DNA of 29,137 bases from Mollicutes bacterium. GTDB lineage: Bacteria; Bacillota_I; Bacilli_A; RF39; UBA660. The stretch covers positions 1-29,137 of the forward strand of contig DUUS01000114.1 in the NCBI GenBank assembly GCA_012841465.1, given 5' to 3'. The notes beneath the pieces were generated by a model, which did not search any database, had not been told where the DNA came from, and worked only from the letters and a program-made list of their open reading frames with translations. Shown here one piece after another: positions 22,228 through 29,137 of this stretch; position 1 is the first letter of the stretch, and each line of letters begins with the position of its first letter. A program made the translations under genes and the position numbers.

Positions 22228-23133
22228 ATGAAATTAGATATAGTTAATAATTTACATTATTTTTCAGGAAAAAAAGATAAAAATAAAAATTATGATGTTG
22301 ATTATTTTTTAAATAATATAGAAAGAAATATTACTAATTTATATCCTTATTTAGATGATATGATAATTAAAGGAATGGATATTTTAATTGAAAATAATGG
22401 CTATTTAGAAAGCGATGGTTTTCCGATTAAGGCGGCAATGTTTTTTCATGAGTTTCATCTGGCTTATATATCTAACACAGATGAGAAAATTGTTATCCAT
22501 TGTCCAGATGAAGTTTTAAAAGTATTTACTAAACTTAGAAAAACTAGTAAACCAAATGAAACCTTTAATCATGTTAATGATTTTGTAGCTGGAATGATGT
22601 CAGTTTATCAATTGGTACCAACTTCTATACTACATGAAATGTATATTACAAACTATAAAAAAATTAATTATAAAAAATTTGAACAAATAATGTTGACATA
22701 TTCTTTAATAGAAAACTATTATGTTGTTACTGCTGATGAAGAAGGAACTTTATATTGTACAACAAAAATCAGTGAAAAAGATATTTTTGAAAACTTAAAT
22801 ACCGATTATGAATATCGAATCTTTACTAAAGAAGAAATTGATATGCTGATAGATAATACTTATATTTATAGTTTAGATTCAACTAAGAAATTCATTGAAT
22901 TTTTAGAAGAAGAATTTGAAGTGGATGATGGCTTCATTGAAAGATTTCTAAATTATGAAGTTTCTAACTATATTGGTCTTCTTGAGGATGGGGAAAATGC
23001 GGATAATTTTCTTAAAAATGTAATAGATGAACTATTCGAAGAAGATGAAGATTTATATAAACAAATTAAATTTTATTTAGATAAAATTTATAAAGAATAC
23101 CCTAAAAGAGAATTTAATGGTCATGTTAAATAA
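22228..23133 (+). CDS. Hypothetical acidic cytoplasmic protein, 301 aa
   Basis: I do not recognise a family. The protein has 301 residues, no signal or membrane helix, is mostly helical and is very acidic toward the end (EEEFEVDDGF, DELFEEDEDLYKQ). A histidine-rich hydrophobic stretch (AAMFFHEFHLAYIS) lies near residue 73. The ATG at 22228 has only AGGA directly against it, too close to work well, so translation may depend on the small ORF upstream. A terminator follows at once. Confidence 0.6.
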   Translation: MKLDIVNNLHYFSGKKDKNKNYDVDYFLNNIERNITNLYPYLDDMIIKGMDILIENNGYLESDGFPIKAAMFFHEFHLAYISNTDEKIVIHCPDEVLKVFTKLRKTSKPNETFNHVNDFVAGMMSVYQLVPTSILHEMYITNYKKINYKKFEQIMLTYSLIENYYVVTADEEGTLYCTTKISEKDIFENLNTDYEYRIFTKEEIDMLIDNTYIYSLDSTKKFIEFLEEEFEVDDGFIERFLNYEVSNYIGLLEDGENADNFLKNVIDELFEEDEDLYKQIKFYLDKIYKEYPKREFNGHVK

Positions 23134-23158
23134 ACAAGTGTAAAGATCTTGTTTTTTT
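23132..23158 (+). terminator. Intrinsic terminator
   Basis: AAACAAG (23132-23138) pairs with CTTGTTT (23148-23154), with a 9-nt loop and a run of T. The left arm overlaps the stop of the preceding gene. Confidence 0.75.
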
Positions 23159-23186
23159 AAATTTCTATTTATCTATTTAGATAAAA

Positions 23187-23197
23187 AGTGTTATAAT
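23187..23197 (+). promoter_or_regulatory. Extended -10 promoter for the gene at 23218
   Basis: AGTGTTATAAT contains TGn and a perfect TATAAT, 20 bases before the GTG start. Confidence 0.5.
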
Positions 23198-23217
23198 TAT
23201 AACAAGGACGTGAAAAA

Positions 23218-23970
23218 GTGGTTGTCAAAAGTGATAAAAAAGCAATCTTAATTATAATAATATTTCTTTTAAATGTTTTTTTAATTGGTTTAACCCTATA
23301 TTTTCTTGGACCAAATGAACCTAAAGAGCCGAAAGATATAGTTGCTGAACTTGTTGATTTTTCTGAATGTCAAAGTAAGAGTTATCAGCAAACTTGTTAT
23401 GATACTAAATATATTAATAATAAAACTTATAATATTATATATGATAAATTAAAAGTAGATAATAAAAGTAAAAGTCTAGTTGGGGCTTCACTTCAAGTAA
23501 ATGATGCGGTTTTAATTAATGAAGATGATTTAGTTTATCATATTGAAAATCATATTTATTTTACTGAAAGTACTATAGTACTTGCGGTATATGAACCTAA
23601 AGTTAAAAATGTTAAAGTAATGATCTTTGATTATAAAGGTAATAAATTAAAAGAAATATATATTTTAGATGATGAGAGCGATATTGTTGTTAAGAGTTTT
23701 AAAGTTAAAGGTGATAAAATTATCTTTAAAGGTCAGAAGAACTTAATAGATAATGCTGTAATACTTTCGACAGAAGGTGATACAAAATTTATTTTTGAAA
23801 ATGCTGATCTTTGTAAGCAAATAGATGTATTAAAATTGAAGGATAGTGATTTATATTCAGCTGAATATGAACTTAAATATGTAACCGATAAAAGATTTTC
23901 GAGAATTAAAAAAAGACCGAATACAGAAGTTTATATTAAAGAATATAAGGATGAAATAAATTGTGACTAA
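23218..23970 (+). CDS. Single-pass anchored protein of unknown function
   Basis: The 250-aa protein has a short basic start, one membrane helix (about residues 9-30) and a beta-rich outer part. Cysteines sit near the anchor (FSECQSKSYQQTCYDTK) and near the end (LCKQ, INCD), four in all. I do not recognise a family. The layout resembles the proteins at 8020 and 4075. The start is a GTG with AAGGA 9 bases upstream. It has its own promoter and terminator and lies just before the surface-protein cluster. Confidence 0.6.
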   Translation: MVVKSDKKAILIIIIFLLNVFLIGLTLYFLGPNEPKEPKDIVAELVDFSECQSKSYQQTCYDTKYINNKTYNIIYDKLKVDNKSKSLVGASLQVNDAVLINEDDLVYHIENHIYFTESTIVLAVYEPKVKNVKVMIFDYKGNKLKEIYILDDESDIVVKSFKVKGDKIIFKGQKNLIDNAVILSTEGDTKFIFENADLCKQIDVLKLKDSDLYSAEYELKYVTDKRFSRIKKRPNTEVYIKEYKDEINCD

Positions 23971-23995
23971 AGAAATGGATTTTTCATTTCTTTTT
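23969..23995 (+). terminator. Intrinsic terminator
   Basis: AAAGAAATG (23969-23977) pairs with CATTTCTTT (23985-23993), with a 7-nt loop and a T run. The stem overlaps the preceding stop codon. Confidence 0.8.
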
Positions 23996-24020
23996 AATTT
24001 TTAAAAAATTAGATTTGTTA

Positions 24021-24049
24021 TTGCAATAAAAAGAAAAGTATTGTAGAAT
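24021..24049 (+). promoter_or_regulatory. Promoter of the surface-protein cluster
   Basis: TTGCAA (24021-24026), a 17-bp spacer and TAGAAT (24044-24049), 31 bases before the ATG at 24081. Confidence 0.55.
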
Positions 24050-24080
24050 TAATTATAGAAGATAGGAGAGATTTTTTAAT

Positions 24081-27000
24081 ATGAAAAATAAACCAAAGAA
24101 AATAATTAAGGTAAGTTTAGGAGTATTTATTTTAATTATAATGTCGGTATTTTTAATAAATTTACCTGGAAAGGAATTTAAAGATAGAAATCTTTCAAAT
24201 TACTCGGATGATTTTACTATTAGATTAAATCAAGATGGTAAAGAAGAAAACCCTTATCAATTTTTACCATCGATTGATGAAGAGAATCATACTCCAGGAA
24301 TGTTAGTTCCAGGAAAAGATGATGTAAGGGCCGTTCAAGTTAATATTTTTAAAAACATAGGAAAAGCCATAGGTGATGGCTTTAGGAATGCAATAGATAA
24401 TCTTGGTAAATCTCTTAGAGAAATATGGGGGAATGTACAAGATGAGTTTGTGAATTGGTTAGCTGGAACTGTAGAAGAGTTATTACAAGGTTTTGTAGTA
24501 GATTTCTTTGAAGGGGCTTTTAATGTTAAAGAAGTACCAGTAATTGGAGATGATCAATATACTCTTACCGAGCAAGAACAAAGAATAAAAGAAGAAATTG
24601 CTTTAAGAGAAAAAGAACTATCAAATATCCCTGCTTTAGAAAGAGAGCTTGAAAAAAGTTTTGCAGAAATAGAAAAAGAAATAGCAAATCTTCCTAACCG
24701 TAGAGATCGTGATGAAGGATATCGATTACTAGAACGAGAAAAAGCTAAATATTATAAAGAAATTCAAGATTTAAAAAATCAATTAAATTATCAATTAAAT
24801 CAACTTAGAAAACAATTACGAGATGTTGAGTGGAGAATAGAGCGAGATCCAGATGGATATTATAATCCTAATCCTCCAGCAGATGGTTATCCAGGAAGTT
24901 CTATATATGTTGAAACAGTTAACAGCTATAAATATGTCAGTAGTTTAGTTGATGACTTTACATATAATGAGCTTAGAGTGAATTTAAGTTGTGGAGATGA
25001 GGTATATGTTACAACATGTAGCACTACTAACCGAAATGAAGCGATGTGTCAAATAGATTCTATAAACGGAACTCGAATAGGAGTTGCCTCAATACCTAAA
25101 CTTATTTTAAGAGATACTAAACCAAGTGCTAGTGATTGTGGCTACAAGAAATTGTATGCTGGAATGGCTGGGGCTAAATATTATGAGAGAAAAGGCGGAG
25201 AGCCTAAAGTGATACCTTGTGGTAGTGAAATAGATTTAGTCGGCTCAATTAATCAAGCTTGTACTTTTCAAGAAAGAGATATTTCTCGTGGTGCTTATGA
25301 TAGTACTAAACCATTTTGTGAAGCAACCTATGAAGGTAGAACAGTTTATGTACAGTGGTATGATATAACTGAGAGAAGACCTGATTCTTCTGCATGTTCT
25401 AAAAATGAGTGTGTTTCTGAAAGACCGCTTAAAAATCAAACTCATACTGAGACTGTTACAATGAAAGTTTGTTATAAAAATGACAATGGGAGATTAATTC
25501 CTGATGTAGCAGATGAACATTCAATGTATACATGTGCTCCAGGTTATACCAAAGTCATGAAAGAAAATTACTGGAATAGTACTTGTAAGACTGATAGTTA
25601 TTATGTAAAAAATACCTGTTCTAAAGAATTTGAATACCGTTGTGTGGTTTCAGATCGTCCTATTATTGCTGGTGGTGGTGGGTATGTTGGTCCAAACCAC
25701 TATGGAACTATTAGAATTAAAGGTTATGATAATAATGCTAAAAGAGGTTTAAGAGGTTATCAAATTTATACTGATTTAACTCCTACAGTTAACTCTGATT
25801 GGATTCCTTTTGCAAATAGAAATTATGAGGCAGAAGAATCTGCCACAGTAGGAATATATTTTGCTACAATTATGACTGTAGATAATATTATGGCTTATCC
25901 TACAACAATATCGATTCATGATGATGATTTATCAACAACAGCAAATATTGAAATAAGAAATGCTGCTGGAACTCATAGTTTTGGTCTTAGAGGAATTAAA
26001 TCTGATGTTACCTTAGGTAGTAATTATGATATGAAATCAAGTGAGTATGTTTTATTAAATAATAAAAATGCTCTTAAAAAAGATTCGGTTTTTGCTAACG
26101 GATTTGATCTTTTAACTAACGGTTATGAAGTTGATGTAGAAGCGGATCAAGTTGCGGTTTATGCAACGCTTACAAGTGAAGATGCTTCTTATGTTGATGG
26201 ATATGGACCTAGAACAGTTACTTTAAATTATGGTAGAAATGTTATTTTAGTTAAAATTCAAAATAAAGAAGGTAAAGAAAGAGCTTATACCTTTGTTGTA
26301 AATAGAAGAGATGTTAGAAATAATAATAATACAATTTCTAATATAACAACAAGTGTTGGTGAATTAACATTTGATCCGTATGTATCAGATTATACAATTG
26401 AAGTACCAAAAAATACTCAAACAGTAGATGTAAATGCAAGTTTAATTAATTTCACAACAGCTTTTGTTAAAGGATATGAACCTAAAACAGTAACTTTAAG
26501 TAGTGATATAACTACTAGTGAAATTAAAACGATTAGTGACGCTGGTATTGTTAGAAGTTATCTACTTACTTTTGTTAAAACGGGAACAGAAATAGAAGAA
26601 ACCATAGAAAATAGCGTTAATTTAAGTTCACTTACAATAACAGGAGCAAATATAAGATTTGATAAAAATACAACTAGTTATAATATCGGAGTTGGATATG
26701 AAGTAACTAATCTAGAAGTAAATGCTTATCCTGAAAGTGCAAATGCTACGGTTACTATACCAAAACATATACCACTTCAACCAGGTCCTAACAATTTAGA
26801 AATAATTGTAACTAATGGACCGAGAAAAAAAGTTTATAATGTCTTTATAAATCGAAAAGAAGAAAATTTAGAAGTATCTAGTGATGCAAAATTAGCCACT
26901 CTAACAGTTCAAGATTACAATATTAATTTTAAACCTGATGTACATGATTATAAAGTAAGAATTAAAAACGAAAAAACATTATTGTTTACTGCTACTCCTG

Positions 27001-27248
27001 CTCATGACCGAGCCGAAGTATATATGTATGGTAATAATGATTTAACTGCCTACAGTACAGTTAGAATCAAGGTTATTGCCGAGGATGGAACTGAAAGTCT
27101 TTATTCGGTAGATATAGTTAAAGACTTATTTGATAAAGATTTTGAAAAGACTGCAGCTATATTTGGTGGTATTATAATAGTTGTAGGTGCTATACTAATA
27201 GTAGTAATTAGAAAGCGCAAAGTTCAAAAAAGTTATGCGGAAAATTAA
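24081..27248 (+). CDS. Large surface protein: coiled coil, Cys-rich region, four cadherin-like beta-sandwich domains
   Basis: This 1055-aa protein appears exposed on the cell surface. In order: a signal or anchor helix (8-28), amphipathic helices (88-148), a coiled coil rich in Glu/Lys/Leu (about 160-255), and a linker with a Tyr/Pro-rich turn. A Cys-rich region with 14 cysteines (304-521) and a Gly-rich strip with GGGG (531-534) follow. Then comes a TIRIKGYD...GYQIYTDL beta domain. Four units of the cadherin-like beta-sandwich type lie near 660-743, 750-833, 846-925 and 936-1014, for example LSSLTITGANIRFDKNTTSYNI and LATLTVQDYNINFKPDVHDYKV. A C-terminal membrane helix (1026-1043) precedes a basic tail, RKRK. 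No LPXTG-like motif is seen. AGGAGAG precedes the ATG. The even Cys number suggests disulfides. An adhesive role is inference. Confidence 0.75.
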   Translation: MKNKPKKIIKVSLGVFILIIMSVFLINLPGKEFKDRNLSNYSDDFTIRLNQDGKEENPYQFLPSIDEENHTPGMLVPGKDDVRAVQVNIFKNIGKAIGDGFRNAIDNLGKSLREIWGNVQDEFVNWLAGTVEELLQGFVVDFFEGAFNVKEVPVIGDDQYTLTEQEQRIKEEIALREKELSNIPALERELEKSFAEIEKEIANLPNRRDRDEGYRLLEREKAKYYKEIQDLKNQLNYQLNQLRKQLRDVEWRIERDPDGYYNPNPPADGYPGSSIYVETVNSYKYVSSLVDDFTYNELRVNLSCGDEVYVTTCSTTNRNEAMCQIDSINGTRIGVASIPKLILRDTKPSASDCGYKKLYAGMAGAKYYERKGGEPKVIPCGSEIDLVGSINQACTFQERDISRGAYDSTKPFCEATYEGRTVYVQWYDITERRPDSSACSKNECVSERPLKNQTHTETVTMKVCYKNDNGRLIPDVADEHSMYTCAPGYTKVMKENYWNSTCKTDSYYVKNTCSKEFEYRCVVSDRPIIAGGGGYVGPNHYGTIRIKGYDNNAKRGLRGYQIYTDLTPTVNSDWIPFANRNYEAEESATVGIYFATIMTVDNIMAYPTTISIHDDDLSTTANIEIRNAAGTHSFGLRGIKSDVTLGSNYDMKSSEYVLLNNKNALKKDSVFANGFDLLTNGYEVDVEADQVAVYATLTSEDASYVDGYGPRTVTLNYGRNVILVKIQNKEGKERAYTFVVNRRDVRNNNNTISNITTSVGELTFDPYVSDYTIEVPKNTQTVDVNASLINFTTAFVKGYEPKTVTLSSDITTSEIKTISDAGIVRSYLLTFVKTGTEIEETIENSVNLSSLTITGANIRFDKNTTSYNIGVGYEVTNLEVNAYPESANATVTIPKHIPLQPGPNNLEIIVTNGPRKKVYNVFINRKEENLEVSSDAKLATLTVQDYNINFKPDVHDYKVRIKNEKTLLFTATPAHDRAEVYMYGNNDLTAYSTVRIKVIAEDGTESLYSVDIVKDLFDKDFEKTAAIFGGIIIVVGAILIVVIRKRKVQKSYAEN

Positions 27249-27259
27249 GGAGTGAAAGA

Positions 27260-27859
27260 ATGAAAAAAGTGTTGAGTGTTCTAATATGTTTATTATTTAT
27301 ACCTATGGTGGTAAACGCTGAGGTAATTGATGAAAATTACAAAACCCGCATATTTTATTCAGAACAAGAGTGTTTAGATGAGTATGCTAAAAATGACCAC
27401 GAAGGAAATCAACAAGCGGTTTCAGGATTCTGGGCAGGTTGTGTGAAAATTTATTGTGATAATTCAAGAATAAAATATGATCAAATGCACCATATTTTAG
27501 AAGATATAACATGTGCTAACGGTAATCAAAATCCTAGTTATACATTAACTCAACCAGGTATAAAAGAAGGAGAGGCACCATTTGCAGGAAGCACTTGTAC
27601 TTATGAGCCTGGAGAAGAAGGGTATTTTGAAAGAGATATATGGTCTATAGACTTATATGGTTATAATTGTGAAGGTCAGGTAAACTCTAGTACAACCACA
27701 ACTACTTCAACTACAACACAAGCTAATCAAGGTGGTCATGGAGAGAAAAACCCTCAAACTGGTATTGAAACTTATTATTTAGTATTAAGTGCCTTAGTTA
27801 TAACTCTTGGTGGTAGCTTATACTTTATTAACAAAAAAGATTTATTTAAAAAGATTTAA
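27260..27859 (+). CDS. Secreted Cys-containing protein with NPQTG sorting signal
   Basis: The 199-aa protein has a signal peptide (1-20, likely cleaved after VNA), a small Cys-bearing domain (Cys38, 61, 66, 85, 113, 137) and a Thr-rich linker SSTTTTTSTTT (143-153). A C-terminal sorting signal follows: NPQTG (164-168), a hydrophobic helix (171-190) and a basic tail KKDLFKK. NPQTG resembles sortase B-type signals (NPQTN, NPKTG), so it is probably wall-linked by a sortase encoded elsewhere. It starts 12 bases after the large surface protein with AAGGAGTGA and is likely in the same operon. Confidence 0.75.
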   Translation: MKKVLSVLICLLFIPMVVNAEVIDENYKTRIFYSEQECLDEYAKNDHEGNQQAVSGFWAGCVKIYCDNSRIKYDQMHHILEDITCANGNQNPSYTLTQPGIKEGEAPFAGSTCTYEPGEEGYFERDIWSIDLYGYNCEGQVNSSTTTTTSTTTQANQGGHGEKNPQTGIETYYLVLSALVITLGGSLYFINKKDLFKKI

Positions 27860-27861
27860 AA

Positions 27862-27887
27862 ATTAATAATAATATGTTATTATTAAT
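27862..27887. repeat. Perfect A/T hairpin in the gap after the NPQTG gene
   Basis: ATTAATAATAA (27862-27872) pairs with TTATTATTAAT (27877-27887) with a TATG loop, all A-T pairs. It is too weak for a usual terminator and lies just before the strong one at 27906. Confidence 0.45.
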
Positions 27888-27905
27888 GTAGGTCTTGATT
27901 AAATT

Positions 27906-27935
27906 AAAAAGATATCATAACCGATATCTTTTTTT
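27906..27935 (+). terminator. Intrinsic terminator
   Basis: AAAAAGATATC (27906-27916) pairs with GATATCTTTTT (27923-27933) across a 6-nt loop, with T to 27935. It separates the NPQTG gene from the next, which starts only 20 bases later, so that gene may be made by partial read-through. Confidence 0.85.
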
Positions 27936-27954
27936 CAAAAGAGGAGTTATATAA

Positions 27955-29103
27955 ATGAAAAAGCCAATAAAAATAATTTTAATATTAACAATGTTATTAA
28001 TAGTTCAAAGAAGCGTTAATGCTTATTCTAATATACCTAAAGATATGGATTTTGGAAAATGCGTTGAATTTCAACAATCATCTCCTGAAAATGTTACGGG
28101 CGATGGGTATTTTAACCATTGTATAAAAGCAAATTGTAAAAATGGTCAATGGAGATTAAGTTATTTTAAAAATAGTAGTTTGCCATTTTGTTTAAATGGA
28201 AATAGAATGAAATATTCTCAAATAGTTGCATCAGGATGTGGGTTTTATAGTGGTTACTGTGATGGTGGTATTAGAGAAAGTTATTGTGGAATAGTAACAT
28301 ATTATGACTGTTCAAGAACAATTACTGGTATGTCATACCCTCCAGTAACACCTACTACAACAACTACAACAACTACAACAACTACAACAACTACCACAAC
28401 CACAACTACTCGAAGAACCACGAGAAAATCAAATATAACTACTAAACCAACTACAACAACTACTGCTATTAGTTCTAATAACTATATTGGAAGTTTAATA
28501 ATCGAAGGACATAATATTAATTTTAATCGAGATATTACTGAATATACTATTAATGTCTCTGATGATGTTAAGTCACTGAATATAATGGTTGTATTAGAAG
28601 ATGATAAAGCTTTTTATGAAATAACTGATAATGAAAATATAGATGTTAATATACCAGTAAAAATTACTGTTACTGCAGAAAATGAACAAATAAGAGTATA
28701 TTCTATTAATGTTAAAAAAGACAATGAGATACTTGATTCTAATTCAAAACTAGCAATATTTAAAATAACTGGTAAGAATATTGAATTTGATCCAAATGTT
28801 TTAAATTATAATATTACTATTGAAGATGAAACCGAACTTGATATATTTGTTTTACCTGAATCAGATAAAGCTACTTATCATATTAGTGGTAATGAAAATT
28901 TAAAAAACAAAAGTAAGATTACTATTACTGTAAAAGCAGAAGATGGTACTGAATCTAAATATACTATAAATGTTAAAACACCAAGTAACGTAGATGCTAT
29001 CTTAATTATTTCTTTAATAAGTATTGTAGCGATTTATGTAGGATATAAAGTTTTTAGAAAGATTTTCTTTAAAGAAAAAGAAACAACATATGAATATGAG
29101 TAG
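27955..29103 (+). CDS. Surface protein with Cys-rich head, Thr stalk and two cadherin-like domains
   Basis: The 382-aa protein has a signal peptide (1-23, VNA|YS), a Cys-rich head with eight cysteines (36-119), and a long Thr run (about 134-152) followed by RRTTRKS and more Thr. Two cadherin-like beta-sandwich units follow, near 177-254 and 265-342 (IGSLIIEGHNINFNRDITEYTI and LAIFKITGKNIEFDPNVLNYNI). A C-terminal membrane helix (about 346-363) and a charged tail end it. The repeats match those of the 1055-aa protein upstream, including the shared AEDGTESKY/AEDGTESLY end, so the genes share modules. The Thr run would suit O-glycosylation, which is inference. GAGGAG precedes the ATG. Confidence 0.72.
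   Translation: MKKPIKIILILTMLLIVQRSVNAYSNIPKDMDFGKCVEFQQSSPENVTGDGYFNHCIKANCKNGQWRLSYFKNSSLPFCLNGNRMKYSQIVASGCGFYSGYCDGGIRESYCGIVTYYDCSRTITGMSYPPVTPTTTTTTTTTTTTTTTTTTTRRTTRKSNITTKPTTTTTAISSNNYIGSLIIEGHNINFNRDITEYTINVSDDVKSLNIMVVLEDDKAFYEITDNENIDVNIPVKITVTAENEQIRVYSINVKKDNEILDSNSKLAIFKITGKNIEFDPNVLNYNITIEDETELDIFVLPESDKATYHISGNENLKNKSKITITVKAEDGTESKYTINVKTPSNVDAILIISLISIVAIYVGYKVFRKIFFKEKETTYEYE
28354..28389 (+). repeat. Four tandem 9-bp units in the Thr-stalk coding region
   Basis: ACTACAACA is repeated four times without change (28354-28389) and degenerates on the 3' side (28390-28410). The unit is a multiple of three, so copy-number change would alter stalk length without a frameshift. Confidence 0.8.
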
Positions 29104-29110
29104 GAAAATT

Positions 29111-29137
29111 ATGAAAAAGATTATAATAACTTTATTA
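29111..29137 (+). CDS. Start of a further gene, cut by the window end
   Basis: The ATG at 29111 opens MKKIIITLL, the beginning of what looks like a signal peptide, 8 bases after the preceding stop with TAGGAAAA upstream. Its close position and start resemble the two secreted proteins before it, so the surface cluster probably continues. Nothing more can be said. Confidence 0.45.

Noticed and set aside
28354..28410. Repeat array resembling a short CRISPR or microsatellite locus
   Set aside because: The units are contiguous 9-mers with no spacers and encode the Thr stalk in frame.

Overview
The window is strongly A+T-rich DNA from a low-GC member of the Bacillota, most likely an uncultured, Mollicutes-related gut lineage of class Bacilli that keeps a cell wall. 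This rests on the RNase J, DnaB/DnaI, T-box and DivIB gene types, peptidoglycan genes (murC, murG), a tRNA-Ala with a genome-encoded CCA, and TGA used as an ordinary stop (for example the genes ending at 5070, 8023 and 15930), so the code is standard rather than mycoplasmal. The species assignment is inference.

Layout. (1) 1-4000: an RNase J-family protein with a degenerate metal site, then the helicase-loading pair dnaB-dnaI. (2) 4040-6050: an operon of three poorly known genes: a membrane-anchored WG-repeat-like protein, a DUF308-like membrane protein and a 118-aa protein. (3) 6100-8630: sodA-murC and a small anchored protein. (4) 8640-9815: an accessory cassette with its own promoter and terminator: an MNT nucleotidyltransferase, a frameshifted HEPN partner and an orphan integrase SAM-like domain, lying between murC and murG. 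(5) 9848-13901: murG, divIB, queH, a lone type IV prepilin, ftsY and ylxM, closely packed. (6) 13879-16845: two minus-strand hypothetical genes, tRNA-Ala(TGC), a LiaF-like/DUF4097 envelope-stress pair behind a 16-bp palindrome, and two copies of a structured intergenic repeat. (7) 16848-20347: a Y-family polymerase with a LexA-like box in its promoter, divergent from priA. (8) 20348-22049: two hairpins and an unusually short T-box leader in front of dimeric-type glycyl-tRNA synthetase. (9) 22099-23995: a 36-aa small ORF and two unknown genes. (10) 24021-29137: a surface-protein cluster made of a 1055-aa coiled-coil/Cys-rich/cadherin-like protein, an NPQTG protein with a Thr-rich linker, a Thr-stalk protein with cadherin-like domains, and the start of another secreted protein.

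How it works together. Most genes are housekeeping: RNA decay, replication initiation and restart, wall synthesis, division, protein targeting and tRNA charging. The accessory interest lies in the HEPN/MNT cassette, the repeated structured element, the short T-box and the surface cluster. Many promoters share an extended -10 close to TTTGATATAAT, and several terminators begin inside the last codons of the gene they end.
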